From Actinomycetes bacterium (lineage in GTDB: Bacteria > Actinomycetota > Actinomycetes > S36-B12), in contig BJGE01000008.1 of NCBI GenBank assembly GCA_014190275.1, forward strand, positions 1 to 53,350: DNA of 53,350 bases, read 5' to 3'. Both the position numbers and the translations under genes were made by a program. Below are positions 1 to 7,549 of the stretch, one piece after another; position 1 is the stretch's first letter; each line of letters opens with the position of its first letter. The notes under the pieces are model-generated. The model saw nothing but the letters and a program-made list of their open reading frames with translations, was not told where the DNA came from and did no database searches.

Positions 1-305
1 CGACGGCCATCGTGGGGGCCGAGGAAACCTATCCGATGATCGCCAATGCGACCGTGGTTGCTCGACTCCTCGGTTTGCCTTACTTCCCGATCACTCCGAC
101 GTTCCCGTTACTCGGGCCACTTGGCTTGATTCCCTTACCCAGTAAGTGGTTCATTCATTTTGGCGAACCGATTCCTACTGATCAATATCCGGATAATGCG
201 GCTGATGATCCGATGCTGGTTTTCAACTTGACCGATCAGGTTCGTGAACAGATCCAGCAGACCCTGTATCGATTACTGATGCAACGACCTTCGGTGTTCG
301 GTTAG
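1..305 (+). CDS. Lysophospholipid acyltransferase (PlsC-like), C-terminal part
   Basis: The window opens inside this gene; the frame runs from base 3 through the in-frame GTG at 12 to a TAG at 303-305. The residues visible before and after that GTG (TAIVGAEETYP) match the late conserved block of 1-acyl-glycerol-3-phosphate acyltransferase-like proteins, followed by a hydrophobic PLLGPLGLIPLPSKW stretch and the usual 'HFGEPI' segment near the end. The N-terminal HX4D catalytic motif lies outside the window. The family acylates lysophospholipids at the membrane. A HAD-IB phosphatase is encoded convergently just downstream, a pairing common in actinomycetes. The family call is inferred from a short C-terminal fragment. 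Confidence 0.75.
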   Translation, partial: TAIVGAEETYPMIANATVVARLLGLPYFPITPTFPLLGPLGLIPLPSKWFIHFGEPIPTDQYPDNAADDPMLVFNLTDQVREQIQQTLYRLLMQRPSVFG

Positions 306-330
306 TGCCAGTAAGTTAGCGACGGGCGGC

Positions 331-1227
331 CTAGCGCCGCCGTCGGCCAATCGCGTACCCGACCGCTAAACCGAGTGCGATGCCGCCCAGAGCTGAAACT
401 CCGGGCGCGGAGTACTCCTTGAGTTGCGCGCGGCGGCGAAAGTCTCGGATCACCCAATTGTTTTCACGAGCATGTGTCCGAAGTGTCGAATCAGGATTTA
501 CGGCAACCGGGTGACCCACGGCAGACAGCATTGGAATGTCATTGGATGAGTCCGAATAGGCAGAGCAGGCAGTTAGGTCTAGGCCCTCACGTTCGGCAAG
601 CGATCGAATGGCCTCGGCTTTCGCAAGGCCATGAAGTGGGGGTCCGGTGAGTCGGCCGGTGTATCTACCGGCTTGGATTTCCGAGACGGTGCCGAGTGCG
701 CCTGTGAGACCTAAACGCCTTGCCACCATGGTGGCGAGTTCGACCGGGGTTGCGGTTACCAGCCAGACTTGCTGTCCGGCATCAAGATGGGCCTGTGCCA
801 GCGCCAGGGAGCCGGGAATTAGTTTGTTCACCATGCTCTCGTCGAAAATGGCTTCACCAAAAGCGTTAAGTTCTTCAACACCCCTACCCTGCACGAAGGA
901 AAGTGCGGCCTCGGTTACCGAGGCGATGTCCTCGAGGTCCTCCGATCCGCTGACAACGAATTTCACCTGCTTGACGGCGAAACCGGCGATCTCCGGCATC
1001 GTGAAGTATTTGCGCCGGGCGAGGCCGACGGCAAAGTGATAGACACTAGCCCCCCGGATGATCGTGTTGTCGAGGTCGAAAAAGGCGGCGCTCTGGGCCT
1101 GCTCGTGGGGGCTGGACGACTCCTTACCAGCCTTAGCCGAAGCCTGTCCGGCTTGTCGATATGCAGCGAGCACGTCAAGGTTGCCGCTTTTGCTCGTCTG
1201 TCCTGCAGGCCGATCTCTTGCCGTCAT
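331..1227 (-). CDS. HAD-IB family phosphatase (SerB-like)
   Basis: The 298-residue protein carries the four haloacid dehalogenase motifs. Motif I is FFDLDNTI near residue 50, motif II is VTATP near 158, motif III is the lysine in GLAKAEA, and motif IV is YSDSSNDIPML near 225. The cap insertion between motifs I and II is of the SerB/HAD-IB type. The C-terminus is a glycine-rich hydrophobic segment ending in GRRRR, which may be a membrane anchor. The first ~45 residues are polar and look disordered. In actinomycetes this phosphatase lies upstream of the glutaredoxin/heme genes, as here. The substrate is unknown; phosphoserine or a lysophosphatidate-type phosphomonoester are possible. Confidence 0.88.
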   Translation of the reverse strand: MTARDRPAGQTSKSGNLDVLAAYRQAGQASAKAGKESSSPHEQAQSAAFFDLDNTIIRGASVYHFAVGLARRKYFTMPEIAGFAVKQVKFVVSGSEDLEDIASVTEAALSFVQGRGVEELNAFGEAIFDESMVNKLIPGSLALAQAHLDAGQQVWLVTATPVELATMVARRLGLTGALGTVSEIQAGRYTGRLTGPPLHGLAKAEAIRSLAEREGLDLTACSAYSDSSNDIPMLSAVGHPVAVNPDSTLRTHARENNWVIRDFRRRAQLKEYSAPGVSALGGIALGLAVGYAIGRRRR

Positions 1228-1283
1228 AGGCTGAGCGTACCTAGGGGACTAGTTATGGCATCGGGACGGCGGAAGGAGTTGGG

Positions 1284-2807
1284 GTGACCCAGAACGCCAA
1301 TGTCGCGGAATTCGTCCGAAACTCTGCCCGCGATTACCCAACCCAGGTAGCAATTATCGACGCCGATCGGACTTTGACCTGGGCCGACCTTGATGCTGAA
1401 GTCGATGCTTTCGCCTGTGGTCTTCTGCAGCGGGGGTTGCATGCCGGTGAGCGCGTAGCCGGACTCCTTGGTAATTCGGTGGATTTTGTGATCGCCTATT
1501 TCGGCATCCTCCGCGCAGGGCTGGTGGCTGTGCCACTGAATCCCGCTTATACGGCTCCGGAGATCGCATTGCTGATTGCCGATTCAGGTGCGCGTCTTTT
1601 GTTCGTGGACGAGGGGGCCGCGGCAACCGCGAACGCCGCAACGGCATCACTTGCCGCCTGTGAAGTCATTGTTAAAGGTAGTAGGCCGTGGGTAGAAATT
1701 CTAAGCACCGGTGCGCAGCGGGTACTCGCCGAGCAGGCGACCCCGACCAATGCCCTTGCGCTCTTATTGTTCACCGCTGGCACCAGTGGTCGGCCTAAGG
1801 GAGCGATGCTCACCCACGGTGCGCTGCGCGCGAATGTCGAGATGATCAGATCACTGCAGTCGCCCCCCGCTGTTCAGCACAGCGACATCGTTTTGCTTGT
1901 CTTACCAATGTTCCACGTGTACGGGCTTAATGCGGTCCTTGATCTGGCAGCGGCAGCCGGCGCCACGTGCGTTGTATTAGATCGATTCGACCCGGTTGGC
2001 AGCCTTGAAGTAATAACCAGGCATGGAGTTACCACTGTCGCGGGCGCACCGGGCATGTATCAGGCTTGGAGCCAAGTACCCGATGCCCGTTCGGCCCTAG
2101 CGAGTGTGCGCTTATTTACCAGCGGAGGATCGCCCCTGCCAGTTCGCGTGTTCGAAGACTTTGTGACGGCCACGGGCAAGGAAATCTTCGAAGGCTATGG
2201 CATGACCGAAACTGCGCCAGTGGTTGCTACGACCCTGGTGTCGGGCACACCGAAGCCTGGTTCGGTGGGTCGGCCCGTACCCGGAGTGCAGGTGCGTTTG
2301 GTACTTGATGACGGTGTCGACACCGGGTTCGATGCGGATGAGGGCGACCCGGGTGAGATGTGGGTTCGCGGTTCATCGGTCTTCAGTGGGTATTGGCCCG
2401 ACGGTGCCGGCGGCCCCGACTCCGACGGCTGGTTTCGATCAGGTGACATTGCCTTCTTTGACGATGATGGCGATTTGCATATAGTCGATCGCCGGCGTGA
2501 AGTAATTCTGGTTAGTGGTTTCAATGTGTATCCCCGTGAAATAGAGGCTGCGATCGATTCGATGGACGCTGTTGCAGAGGTCGCGGTCATCGGTGTGCCT
2601 GATGATTTGACAGGTGAGTCAGTAACGGCGCTGGTCGTGGTAGTTCCGGGCAGGAGGCTTTCGGTTTCGGAAGTTGCAGTTCATTGCGCTGAGCGGTTGG
2701 CACGCTTTAAATGCCCTTCGGTGATCCGGATCGTAGATGCGCTGCCGCATTCGGCAACCGGAAAGGTTGCCAAGGGGCGACTTCATGAGGTTTATGGCGA
2801 TGAGTGA
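1284..2807 (+). CDS. Acyl-CoA synthetase (AMP-binding, long-chain-fatty-acid-CoA ligase type)
   Basis: The 507-residue adenylate-forming enzyme is expected to activate a carboxylic acid with ATP and ligate it to CoA. The P-loop-like A3 motif reads LFTAGTSGRPKGAMLTH, A5 is EGYGMTET, the hinge/A8 region is DRRREVILVSGFNVYP, and the catalytic lysine sits in A10, PHSATGKVAKGRL. The GTG start at 1284 is preceded by GGAAGGAG with good spacing. It is divergent from the HAD phosphatase and 21 bp upstream of the glutaredoxin-like gene. The chain-length specificity cannot be read from the sequence; the length and motifs are typical of medium/long-chain fatty acyl-CoA ligases. Confidence 0.9.
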   Translation: MTQNANVAEFVRNSARDYPTQVAIIDADRTLTWADLDAEVDAFACGLLQRGLHAGERVAGLLGNSVDFVIAYFGILRAGLVAVPLNPAYTAPEIALLIADSGARLLFVDEGAAATANAATASLAACEVIVKGSRPWVEILSTGAQRVLAEQATPTNALALLLFTAGTSGRPKGAMLTHGALRANVEMIRSLQSPPAVQHSDIVLLVLPMFHVYGLNAVLDLAAAAGATCVVLDRFDPVGSLEVITRHGVTTVAGAPGMYQAWSQVPDARSALASVRLFTSGGSPLPVRVFEDFVTATGKEIFEGYGMTETAPVVATTLVSGTPKPGSVGRPVPGVQVRLVLDDGVDTGFDADEGDPGEMWVRGSSVFSGYWPDGAGGPDSDGWFRSGDIAFFDDDGDLHIVDRRREVILVSGFNVYPREIEAAIDSMDAVAEVAVIGVPDDLTGESVTALVVVVPGRRLSVSEVAVHCAERLARFKCPSVIRIVDALPHSATGKVAKGRLHEVYGDE

Positions 2808-2828
2808 CCAGCAGCGTCGTGATCCCAG

Positions 2829-3062
2829 ATGACCGTCACGATAGTTGGCAAGCCGGGCTGTCATCTATGCGATGAGGCGCGGGTGATAGTTGCCCAAGTA
2901 TGTGCGGAAACCGGTGCCACCTTCGATGAGCTCTCGGTCTTAGACGACGCGGCCCTATTCGATGCCTATTGGGAGAAAATCCCGGTGCTCCTGATCGACG
3001 GTGCCGTCCATGATTTCTGGCGGATCGACCCAGACCGCCTACGGGAGGCTCTGGCCCGATAA
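2829..3062 (+). CDS. Glutaredoxin-like thioredoxin-fold protein (DUF836 type)
   Basis: This 77-residue cytoplasmic protein starts with a beta strand, then a redox CHLC (CxxC) motif at residues 11-14, and has the KIPVLLIDG cis-proline segment typical of the glutaredoxin fold. Small proteins of this type usually sit between the serB-like phosphatase and rex/hemA in actinomycetes, which matches the neighbours. The redox partner is unknown. Confidence 0.85.
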   Translation: MTVTIVGKPGCHLCDEARVIVAQVCAETGATFDELSVLDDAALFDAYWEKIPVLLIDGAVHDFWRIDPDRLREALAR

Positions 3063-3160
3063 TCGGACGCCAATGTCCGCTCAACTTTGTGAAGTGGGGC
3101 GCGAGTGCCTACTCTTAGGCTACTTCGCCAAAAGCGGCGGGGCTTCCCAGCAGGAGCAAG

Positions 3161-3871
3161 GTGTCAATCTCCCTCGGCAAAGATCGACCCCGCGAGGCCG
3201 GTCGTGGTATTCCAGGTGCCACGGTGGCCCGGCTACCGGTGTATCACCGGGTGTTGGTCGCGCTCAGTGAAGCCGGGGTGCAGACGGTTTCTTCCGAGGC
3301 GCTCGCTGCCAAATGTGGTGTCAGCTCCGCCAAGTTTCGCAAAGATCTCTCTTATCTCGGCTCATACGGCACCCGTGGTGTTGGTTACGACGTCTCCTAT
3401 TTGACATTTCACATCAGCCGGGAGTTGGGCTCTTCGCAACCTTGGGGTGTGGTGATCGTCGGCGTCGGGAACCTAGGTCGGGCTTTGATCTCTTATCGCG
3501 GCTTCACCTCACGGGGTTTTGCAATTGTCGGCCTGATCGATAAGCACCCAGATGTGGTAGGCGAAGGCCTAGCCGTGAGCGAACTCGAAACCTCCGTAGC
3601 CTTAAAGGTGAGCCCCCTTGCTGATCTTGAGCAGATAGTGGTCGGCACTAAAGCCCAGATTGGCGTCATTGCTACGCCGGCCGATTGTGCGCAAGGGGTA
3701 TGCGACCGCCTTGTCGCCTCCGGTATCCGCAGTATCTTGAATTTCGCCCCGGTGGTACTCGAAGTCCCCGATGGCGTTGAGGTACGCAAAGTCGATCTCG
3801 CTGTTGAGCTGCAGATCCTGGCATTCCATGAGCAGCGCCGTGGCTATGAGCAGGAGGCGATGAACGCATGA
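3161..3871 (+). CDS. rex: Redox-sensing transcriptional repressor Rex
   Basis: The 236-residue protein has an N-terminal winged-helix domain (PVYHRVLVALSEAGV..SSEALAAKCGVSSAKFRKDLSYLGSYGTRGVGYDV) and a C-terminal Rossmann domain with the NAD(H)-binding GVGNLGRAL motif near residue 100. Rex binds its operator when NADH is low and is released when NADH rises. The GTG start at 3161 has CAGGAGCAAG upstream. It overlaps the next gene (hemD) by ATGA, so the two are probably translationally coupled. A matching Rex operator is found in this window upstream of nuoA (18789-18806). Only an unpaired half-site is seen upstream of rex itself. Confidence 0.95.
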   Translation: MSISLGKDRPREAGRGIPGATVARLPVYHRVLVALSEAGVQTVSSEALAAKCGVSSAKFRKDLSYLGSYGTRGVGYDVSYLTFHISRELGSSQPWGVVIVGVGNLGRALISYRGFTSRGFAIVGLIDKHPDVVGEGLAVSELETSVALKVSPLADLEQIVVGTKAQIGVIATPADCAQGVCDRLVASGIRSILNFAPVVLEVPDGVEVRKVDLAVELQILAFHEQRRGYEQEAMNA

Positions 3872-5541
3872 CCAAGCCTAAAACTCCGGTAATGCCCAAT
3901 GAGCCGATCAGCACCAGCCCAGGAGAAACAGTGAATACGACCACCAAGGCCCGCAAGAAGGTGAGCTTGGGTCCGGTCGCACTGGTTGCGGCGGGTCCGG
4001 GTGACCCCGAATTGCTGACACTTCGCTCGGCGGCGTTGCTGCGTGAGGCGGAGATCGTAATTGTTGACGCGCAGGCGGTTGAAATCGCTAAAGCCCATGT
4101 TCGCAGCGGGGCCGAAGTCATTACCGCGGTTGATCAAGAAGGTGTTCCGCTAGATCAACATGAGCGCGCGAAGCTGATAGTGACCGCAGCGCGCGACGGT
4201 AAGCGCACTGTCCGCTTAATCGCTGGCGATCCCGTGGTCGACGGTACTTTGCTGTTGGAGGCGGCAGCATTGCGTAAAGCTAAAGTGCCATTCGAGGTGG
4301 CACCTGGGGTTAGCGAAGTCACTGGCATTCCGGCCTATGCAGGATTTGGGTTAACGGGTGGCCGCACTCGTCAATTTCGGGTAGTCGATGCAAATGATGC
4401 CGATCTAGATTGGGCTGACCTCGTAAACCCGCGCAGCACTTTGGTAGTGCTGAACGGGGCGGACAAGGTCGCTGAAATTGCGGCGCTGCTGGTGCAGGCT
4501 GGCGCTGATCCACAGACCCATATCGCGGTAACGCGGCGTGGCACCACCGTTGATCAGCGCACCATTGCGAGTACCTTGGCTGAGATAGGAAATATCTCAA
4601 AACTTATGAAACTCGCGGGTGTTGGCATCGTTGTCGTTGGCGACGTCGTGTCGCAGCGCGAAAAACTTGACTGGTTCGAGGTTAAGTCACTATTTGGTTG
4701 GCGGGTTTTGATTCCGCGAACCCAAGACACCACCGGCTCGATTATGACGTTGCTGCGTGGGCACGGTGCGGTGCCGATGGAAGTGCCGACCATCTCCGTC
4801 GAGCCACCGCGCACCCCGCAGCAAATCGACCGGGCGATCCACGGTCTGGTTTCGGGTCGCTATGAGTGGATTGGTTTCACTTCGGTGAACGCGGTCCGCG
4901 CCATCCGCGAAAAACTGGATGAGTACGGCCTTGACGCGCGGTCTTTTGCCGGTCTTAAGGTGGCGGCGGTGGGCGACAGCACCGTGGCCTCGCTAATCGA
5001 ATTTGGGGTGCGGCCAGATCTTGTCCCGGTGGGTGATCAGTCAACCAGCGCGTTGTTGGGGGACTGGCCGATCTATGACTCCCTGACCGATCCAATTAAC
5101 CGGGTTTTCTTGCCCCGTGCCGATATCGCGACCGACACCTTGGCCGCCGGGTTGGCTGAACTGGGCTGGGAGGTTGAAGACATCACGGCCTACCGCACCG
5201 TTCGCGCCGCACCGCCGCCCGCTGAGGTGCGCGAGGCCATCAAGACTGGCGGTTTTGACGCGGTGTTGTTTACGTCAAGCAGCACCGTTCGCAACCTAGT
5301 TGGTATCGCGGGTAAGCCACATCACACCACGATCGTGGCTTGCATCGGCCCGCAGACCGCCAAGACAGCTGAAGAGCATGGCTTGCGCGTCGATGTTCTC
5401 GCCGGCACCAGCACCTTGTTTGGTTTGGTGGAAGCGGTTGCGGCACATGGTGAGGGATTACGTGAGGCGGCACTCGAAGCCGGTGAGGGTAGTTGGCGCC
5501 CGAGTCGTCGTCGCACCGCCGCGCGCCGCAAAGTCACATAA
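3868..5541 (+). CDS. hemD: Fused uroporphyrinogen-III methyltransferase-like / uroporphyrinogen-III synthase
   Basis: The 557-residue protein has an N-terminal tetrapyrrole methylase domain (about 30-265; VAAGPGDPELLT and VRLIAGDPVVDG motifs) and a C-terminal HemD domain (about 285-525; LIPRTQDTTGSI, GFTSVNAVRA, FTSSSTVRNLVG). HemD cyclises hydroxymethylbilane to uroporphyrinogen III. The methylase half departs from active SUMT enzymes at several blocks: GAGPGDP reads AAGPGDP, KGGDPFVFGRG reads IAGDPVVDGTL, and the THR of the 'PLTHRG' loop is absent. It may be a structural relic, as in other actinomycetes. The hemA and hemC genes that normally precede it, and hemB that follows, are absent here. 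A basic tail (RRRTAARRK) ends the protein. Confidence 0.88.
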   Translation: MTKPKTPVMPNEPISTSPGETVNTTTKARKKVSLGPVALVAAGPGDPELLTLRSAALLREAEIVIVDAQAVEIAKAHVRSGAEVITAVDQEGVPLDQHERAKLIVTAARDGKRTVRLIAGDPVVDGTLLLEAAALRKAKVPFEVAPGVSEVTGIPAYAGFGLTGGRTRQFRVVDANDADLDWADLVNPRSTLVVLNGADKVAEIAALLVQAGADPQTHIAVTRRGTTVDQRTIASTLAEIGNISKLMKLAGVGIVVVGDVVSQREKLDWFEVKSLFGWRVLIPRTQDTTGSIMTLLRGHGAVPMEVPTISVEPPRTPQQIDRAIHGLVSGRYEWIGFTSVNAVRAIREKLDEYGLDARSFAGLKVAAVGDSTVASLIEFGVRPDLVPVGDQSTSALLGDWPIYDSLTDPINRVFLPRADIATDTLAAGLAELGWEVEDITAYRTVRAAPPPAEVREAIKTGGFDAVLFTSSSTVRNLVGIAGKPHHTTIVACIGPQTAKTAEEHGLRVDVLAGTSTLFGLVEAVAAHGEGLREAALEAGEGSWRPSRRRTAARRKVT

Positions 5542-5556
5542 CTTAGAGTGGCTCAT

Positions 5557-6204
5557 ATGAGTGGTGATGAGCGAACTGTGGTGCATCTGCTCCGCCATGG
5601 CGAGGTCTACAACCCAGAAGGTGTCCTGTACGGACGCCTGCCGGGCTATTTCCTTTCTGACCTTGGGCAAGAGATGGCGATACGGGCGGCAGCTGCTTTG
5701 GCCGATAACGATGTCGCGGCCGTCATCTCATCGCCGATGGAGCGGGCCCAGCAAACCGCGCAACCGATAGCCGAGGGGCATGGTTTAACTATTCAAACCG
5801 ATCCATTGCTCATTGAAGCTGACAATATTTTCGAAGGTCAACGAGTGAGTGTCGGCGATGGGGTTCTGAAGCAGCCGAAGACTTGGCGTCACCTCTGGAA
5901 CCCATTTCTTCCCTCATGGGGTGAGCCCTATCACGAAGTTGCCACCCGGATGACTACCGCGGTACATGCGGCACGTGACCTGGTTCGTGGACATGAAGTG
6001 GTTTTGGTTAGCCACCAACTCCCGATCTGGGTAGCCCGGCTAAGCGTTGAAGGCCAACGGCTCTGGCATGACCCGCGCAGCCGCCAATGCTCGCTGGCCT
6101 CGCTTACCTCGCTGACGTACGACGCTGACAATTTGGTGGCCATCACGTATACCGAGCCGTCACGTGACCTACTGGCCAAGGCCAGCAAGATCGCCGGCGC
6201 ATAG
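5557..6204 (+). CDS. Histidine phosphatase family protein (phosphoglycerate mutase-like)
   Basis: The protein of about 215 residues carries the RHG motif (LLRHGEV) with its phosphoacceptor histidine near residue 12, the SSPMERAQQTA block, and the second catalytic histidine in VSHQLPIW. Branch-1 histidine phosphatases dephosphorylate small phosphometabolites; the substrate is not predictable here. I chose ATG 5557; an in-frame GTG at 5548 would add MAH. The position between the heme gene and the cytochrome c assembly genes is a conserved actinomycete arrangement (the Rv0525-type neighbourhood), but hemL, which often precedes it, is missing. Confidence 0.87.
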   Translation: MSGDERTVVHLLRHGEVYNPEGVLYGRLPGYFLSDLGQEMAIRAAAALADNDVAAVISSPMERAQQTAQPIAEGHGLTIQTDPLLIEADNIFEGQRVSVGDGVLKQPKTWRHLWNPFLPSWGEPYHEVATRMTTAVHAARDLVRGHEVVLVSHQLPIWVARLSVEGQRLWHDPRSRQCSLASLTSLTYDADNLVAITYTEPSRDLLAKASKIAGA

Positions 6205-6212
6205 TCACCACG

Positions 6213-6815
6213 ATGCAAAGACTCGTTCGCCGATTAATCCCGGTGCTCAGCATCGGGGTCGCACTACTGTCAGTTAATTCCTGCGGTGGTAGTGAACCTT
6301 CGATACCAGTTGGCGCAGATGCCGGTTATGTCGCCGGTGATGGCTCGATCGTGGTGTTACCCGAGGCCGGACGCGCCCCGGCCCCCGCACTGACTGGCAT
6401 CACCCTAGGCGGTGACACCTTTGAGTTATCGCGGGCAAAGGGTGAGGTGGTGGTGCTCAATGTCTGGGCATCATGGTGCGCACCGTGTCGAGCTGAAGCC
6501 CCCGCCCTCGAGGCCGCGTGGTCGCAATTTGTAGGTAAAGGGGTGGCATTTGTTGGGCTGAATACCCGGGACTCGAAAAAATCAGCCGAGGCATTCGTAA
6601 ATCGGTTCCAGGTGACTTACCCCAGTATCGTCGACACCGATGGGCAACTGCAATTGTTGTTTCGCGATACGTTGCCACCGCAGGCGATTCCGTCAACGCT
6701 GCTGGTAGACAAACAGGGGCGTGTTGCGGCCCGGGCGCTGGGCACCATTAGTGAGGTTTCCTTGCGGGCCTTGGTTGAACAACTGTTGAATGAAAAATCG
6801 GTCGGGCAACCATGA
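6213..6815 (+). CDS. resA: TlpA/ResA-type thiol-disulfide oxidoreductase for cytochrome c maturation
   Basis: The 200-residue protein has an N-terminal signal (RRLIPVLSIGVALLSVNSC) whose cysteine suggests a lipoprotein, although the lipobox (VNSC) is not ideal. A thioredoxin-like domain follows, with the WCAPC redox motif and the cis-Pro region PPQAIPSTLLVDKQG. It is expected to act outside the membrane, reducing apocytochrome c heme-binding cysteines. It overlaps ccdA by ATGA and heads the System II set ccdA-resB-ccsB. Confidence 0.88.
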   Translation: MQRLVRRLIPVLSIGVALLSVNSCGGSEPSIPVGADAGYVAGDGSIVVLPEAGRAPAPALTGITLGGDTFELSRAKGEVVVLNVWASWCAPCRAEAPALEAAWSQFVGKGVAFVGLNTRDSKKSAEAFVNRFQVTYPSIVDTDGQLQLLFRDTLPPQAIPSTLLVDKQGRVAARALGTISEVSLRALVEQLLNEKSVGQP

Positions 6816-7549
6816 TCGGCGACTTAATGACAAGTGGGTCGCTGCTGTTTGCCTTTCCAGTGGCATTCGCCGCAGGGCTAGTCGCATTTTTGAGCCCATG
6901 TGTGTTGCCATTAGCCCCCGGGTACGTGTCGTATATGACCGGCTTGACCGGGGCGGAGCTTGCTGATGGTCGCAAGAGTCGAATGCTGCTCGGGAGTTTG
7001 CTGTTCGTACTCGGTTTCAGTGTGGTCTTTGTCTCCTTTGGAGCTTTCTTCGGCGGAGTAGGCGCGGTCCTGCTGCAGTACCAAGATGCCATCACCCGGG
7101 TGCTTGGGGTTCTAGTCATCGTCATGGGGCTGGCGTTCATGGGTTTAATCCCGGGTTTACAACGCGAGTGGCGAATTCACCGGCTCCCTGCCTGGGGGGT
7201 AGCCGGTGCTCCACTCCTCGGGGTGCTTTTTGGCTTGGGCTGGACCCCATGCATCGGCCCAACCCTGGCGGCCGTGCAGACCCTAGCCTTCACCGAAGCC
7301 AGTGCACTTCGCGGCGCCCTGCTCTCCTTCGTGTACTGCCTTGGTCTTGGGCTGCCTTTTGTCTTACTAGCGGTGCTATTTAGCCGTACGGCAAGAGCTT
7401 TGGCCTGGGTTAAAGGCCACTATCTCTTGGTTATGCGTCTTGGCGGCGCGATGTTGGTAATCGTTGGAGTGCTCCTTGTCACCGGGGTGTGGACAGATTT
7501 CACGGTCTGGCTGCGCACTTCAGTGTCGACATTTGAGACGGTCCTCTAA
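6812..7549 (+). CDS. ccdA: Cytochrome c biogenesis protein CcdA
   Basis: The 245-residue membrane protein has about six transmembrane helices. The two redox cysteines lie in the family motifs FLSPCVLPLAPGY (TM1) and GWTPCIGPTL (TM4). CcdA carries reducing equivalents across the membrane to ResA-type thioredoxins. Its start overlaps the resA stop and its stop overlaps the resB start (TAATG), indicating one operon. Confidence 0.93.
   Translation: MIGDLMTSGSLLFAFPVAFAAGLVAFLSPCVLPLAPGYVSYMTGLTGAELADGRKSRMLLGSLLFVLGFSVVFVSFGAFFGGVGAVLLQYQDAITRVLGVLVIVMGLAFMGLIPGLQREWRIHRLPAWGVAGAPLLGVLFGLGWTPCIGPTLAAVQTLAFTEASALRGALLSFVYCLGLGLPFVLLAVLFSRTARALAWVKGHYLLVMRLGGAMLVIVGVLLVTGVWTDFTVWLRTSVSTFETVL

Noticed and set aside
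331-1287. Plus-strand and second minus-strand ORFs across the HAD phosphatase (647-1039, 963-1178, 1036-1287)
   Set aside because: Shadows of the HAD gene in other frames with no conserved motifs.
3087-3093. TTGTGAA half-site upstream of rex, suggesting autoregulation
   Set aside because: The second half (TTCACAA after 4 bp) is absent; the bases there read GGCGCGA. A single half-site is not enough for a Rex operator.
3107-3120. GCCTA-CTCT-TAGGC palindrome upstream of rex
   Set aside because: Perfect but only 5-bp arms, no T-run and no match to a known operator; could occur by chance.
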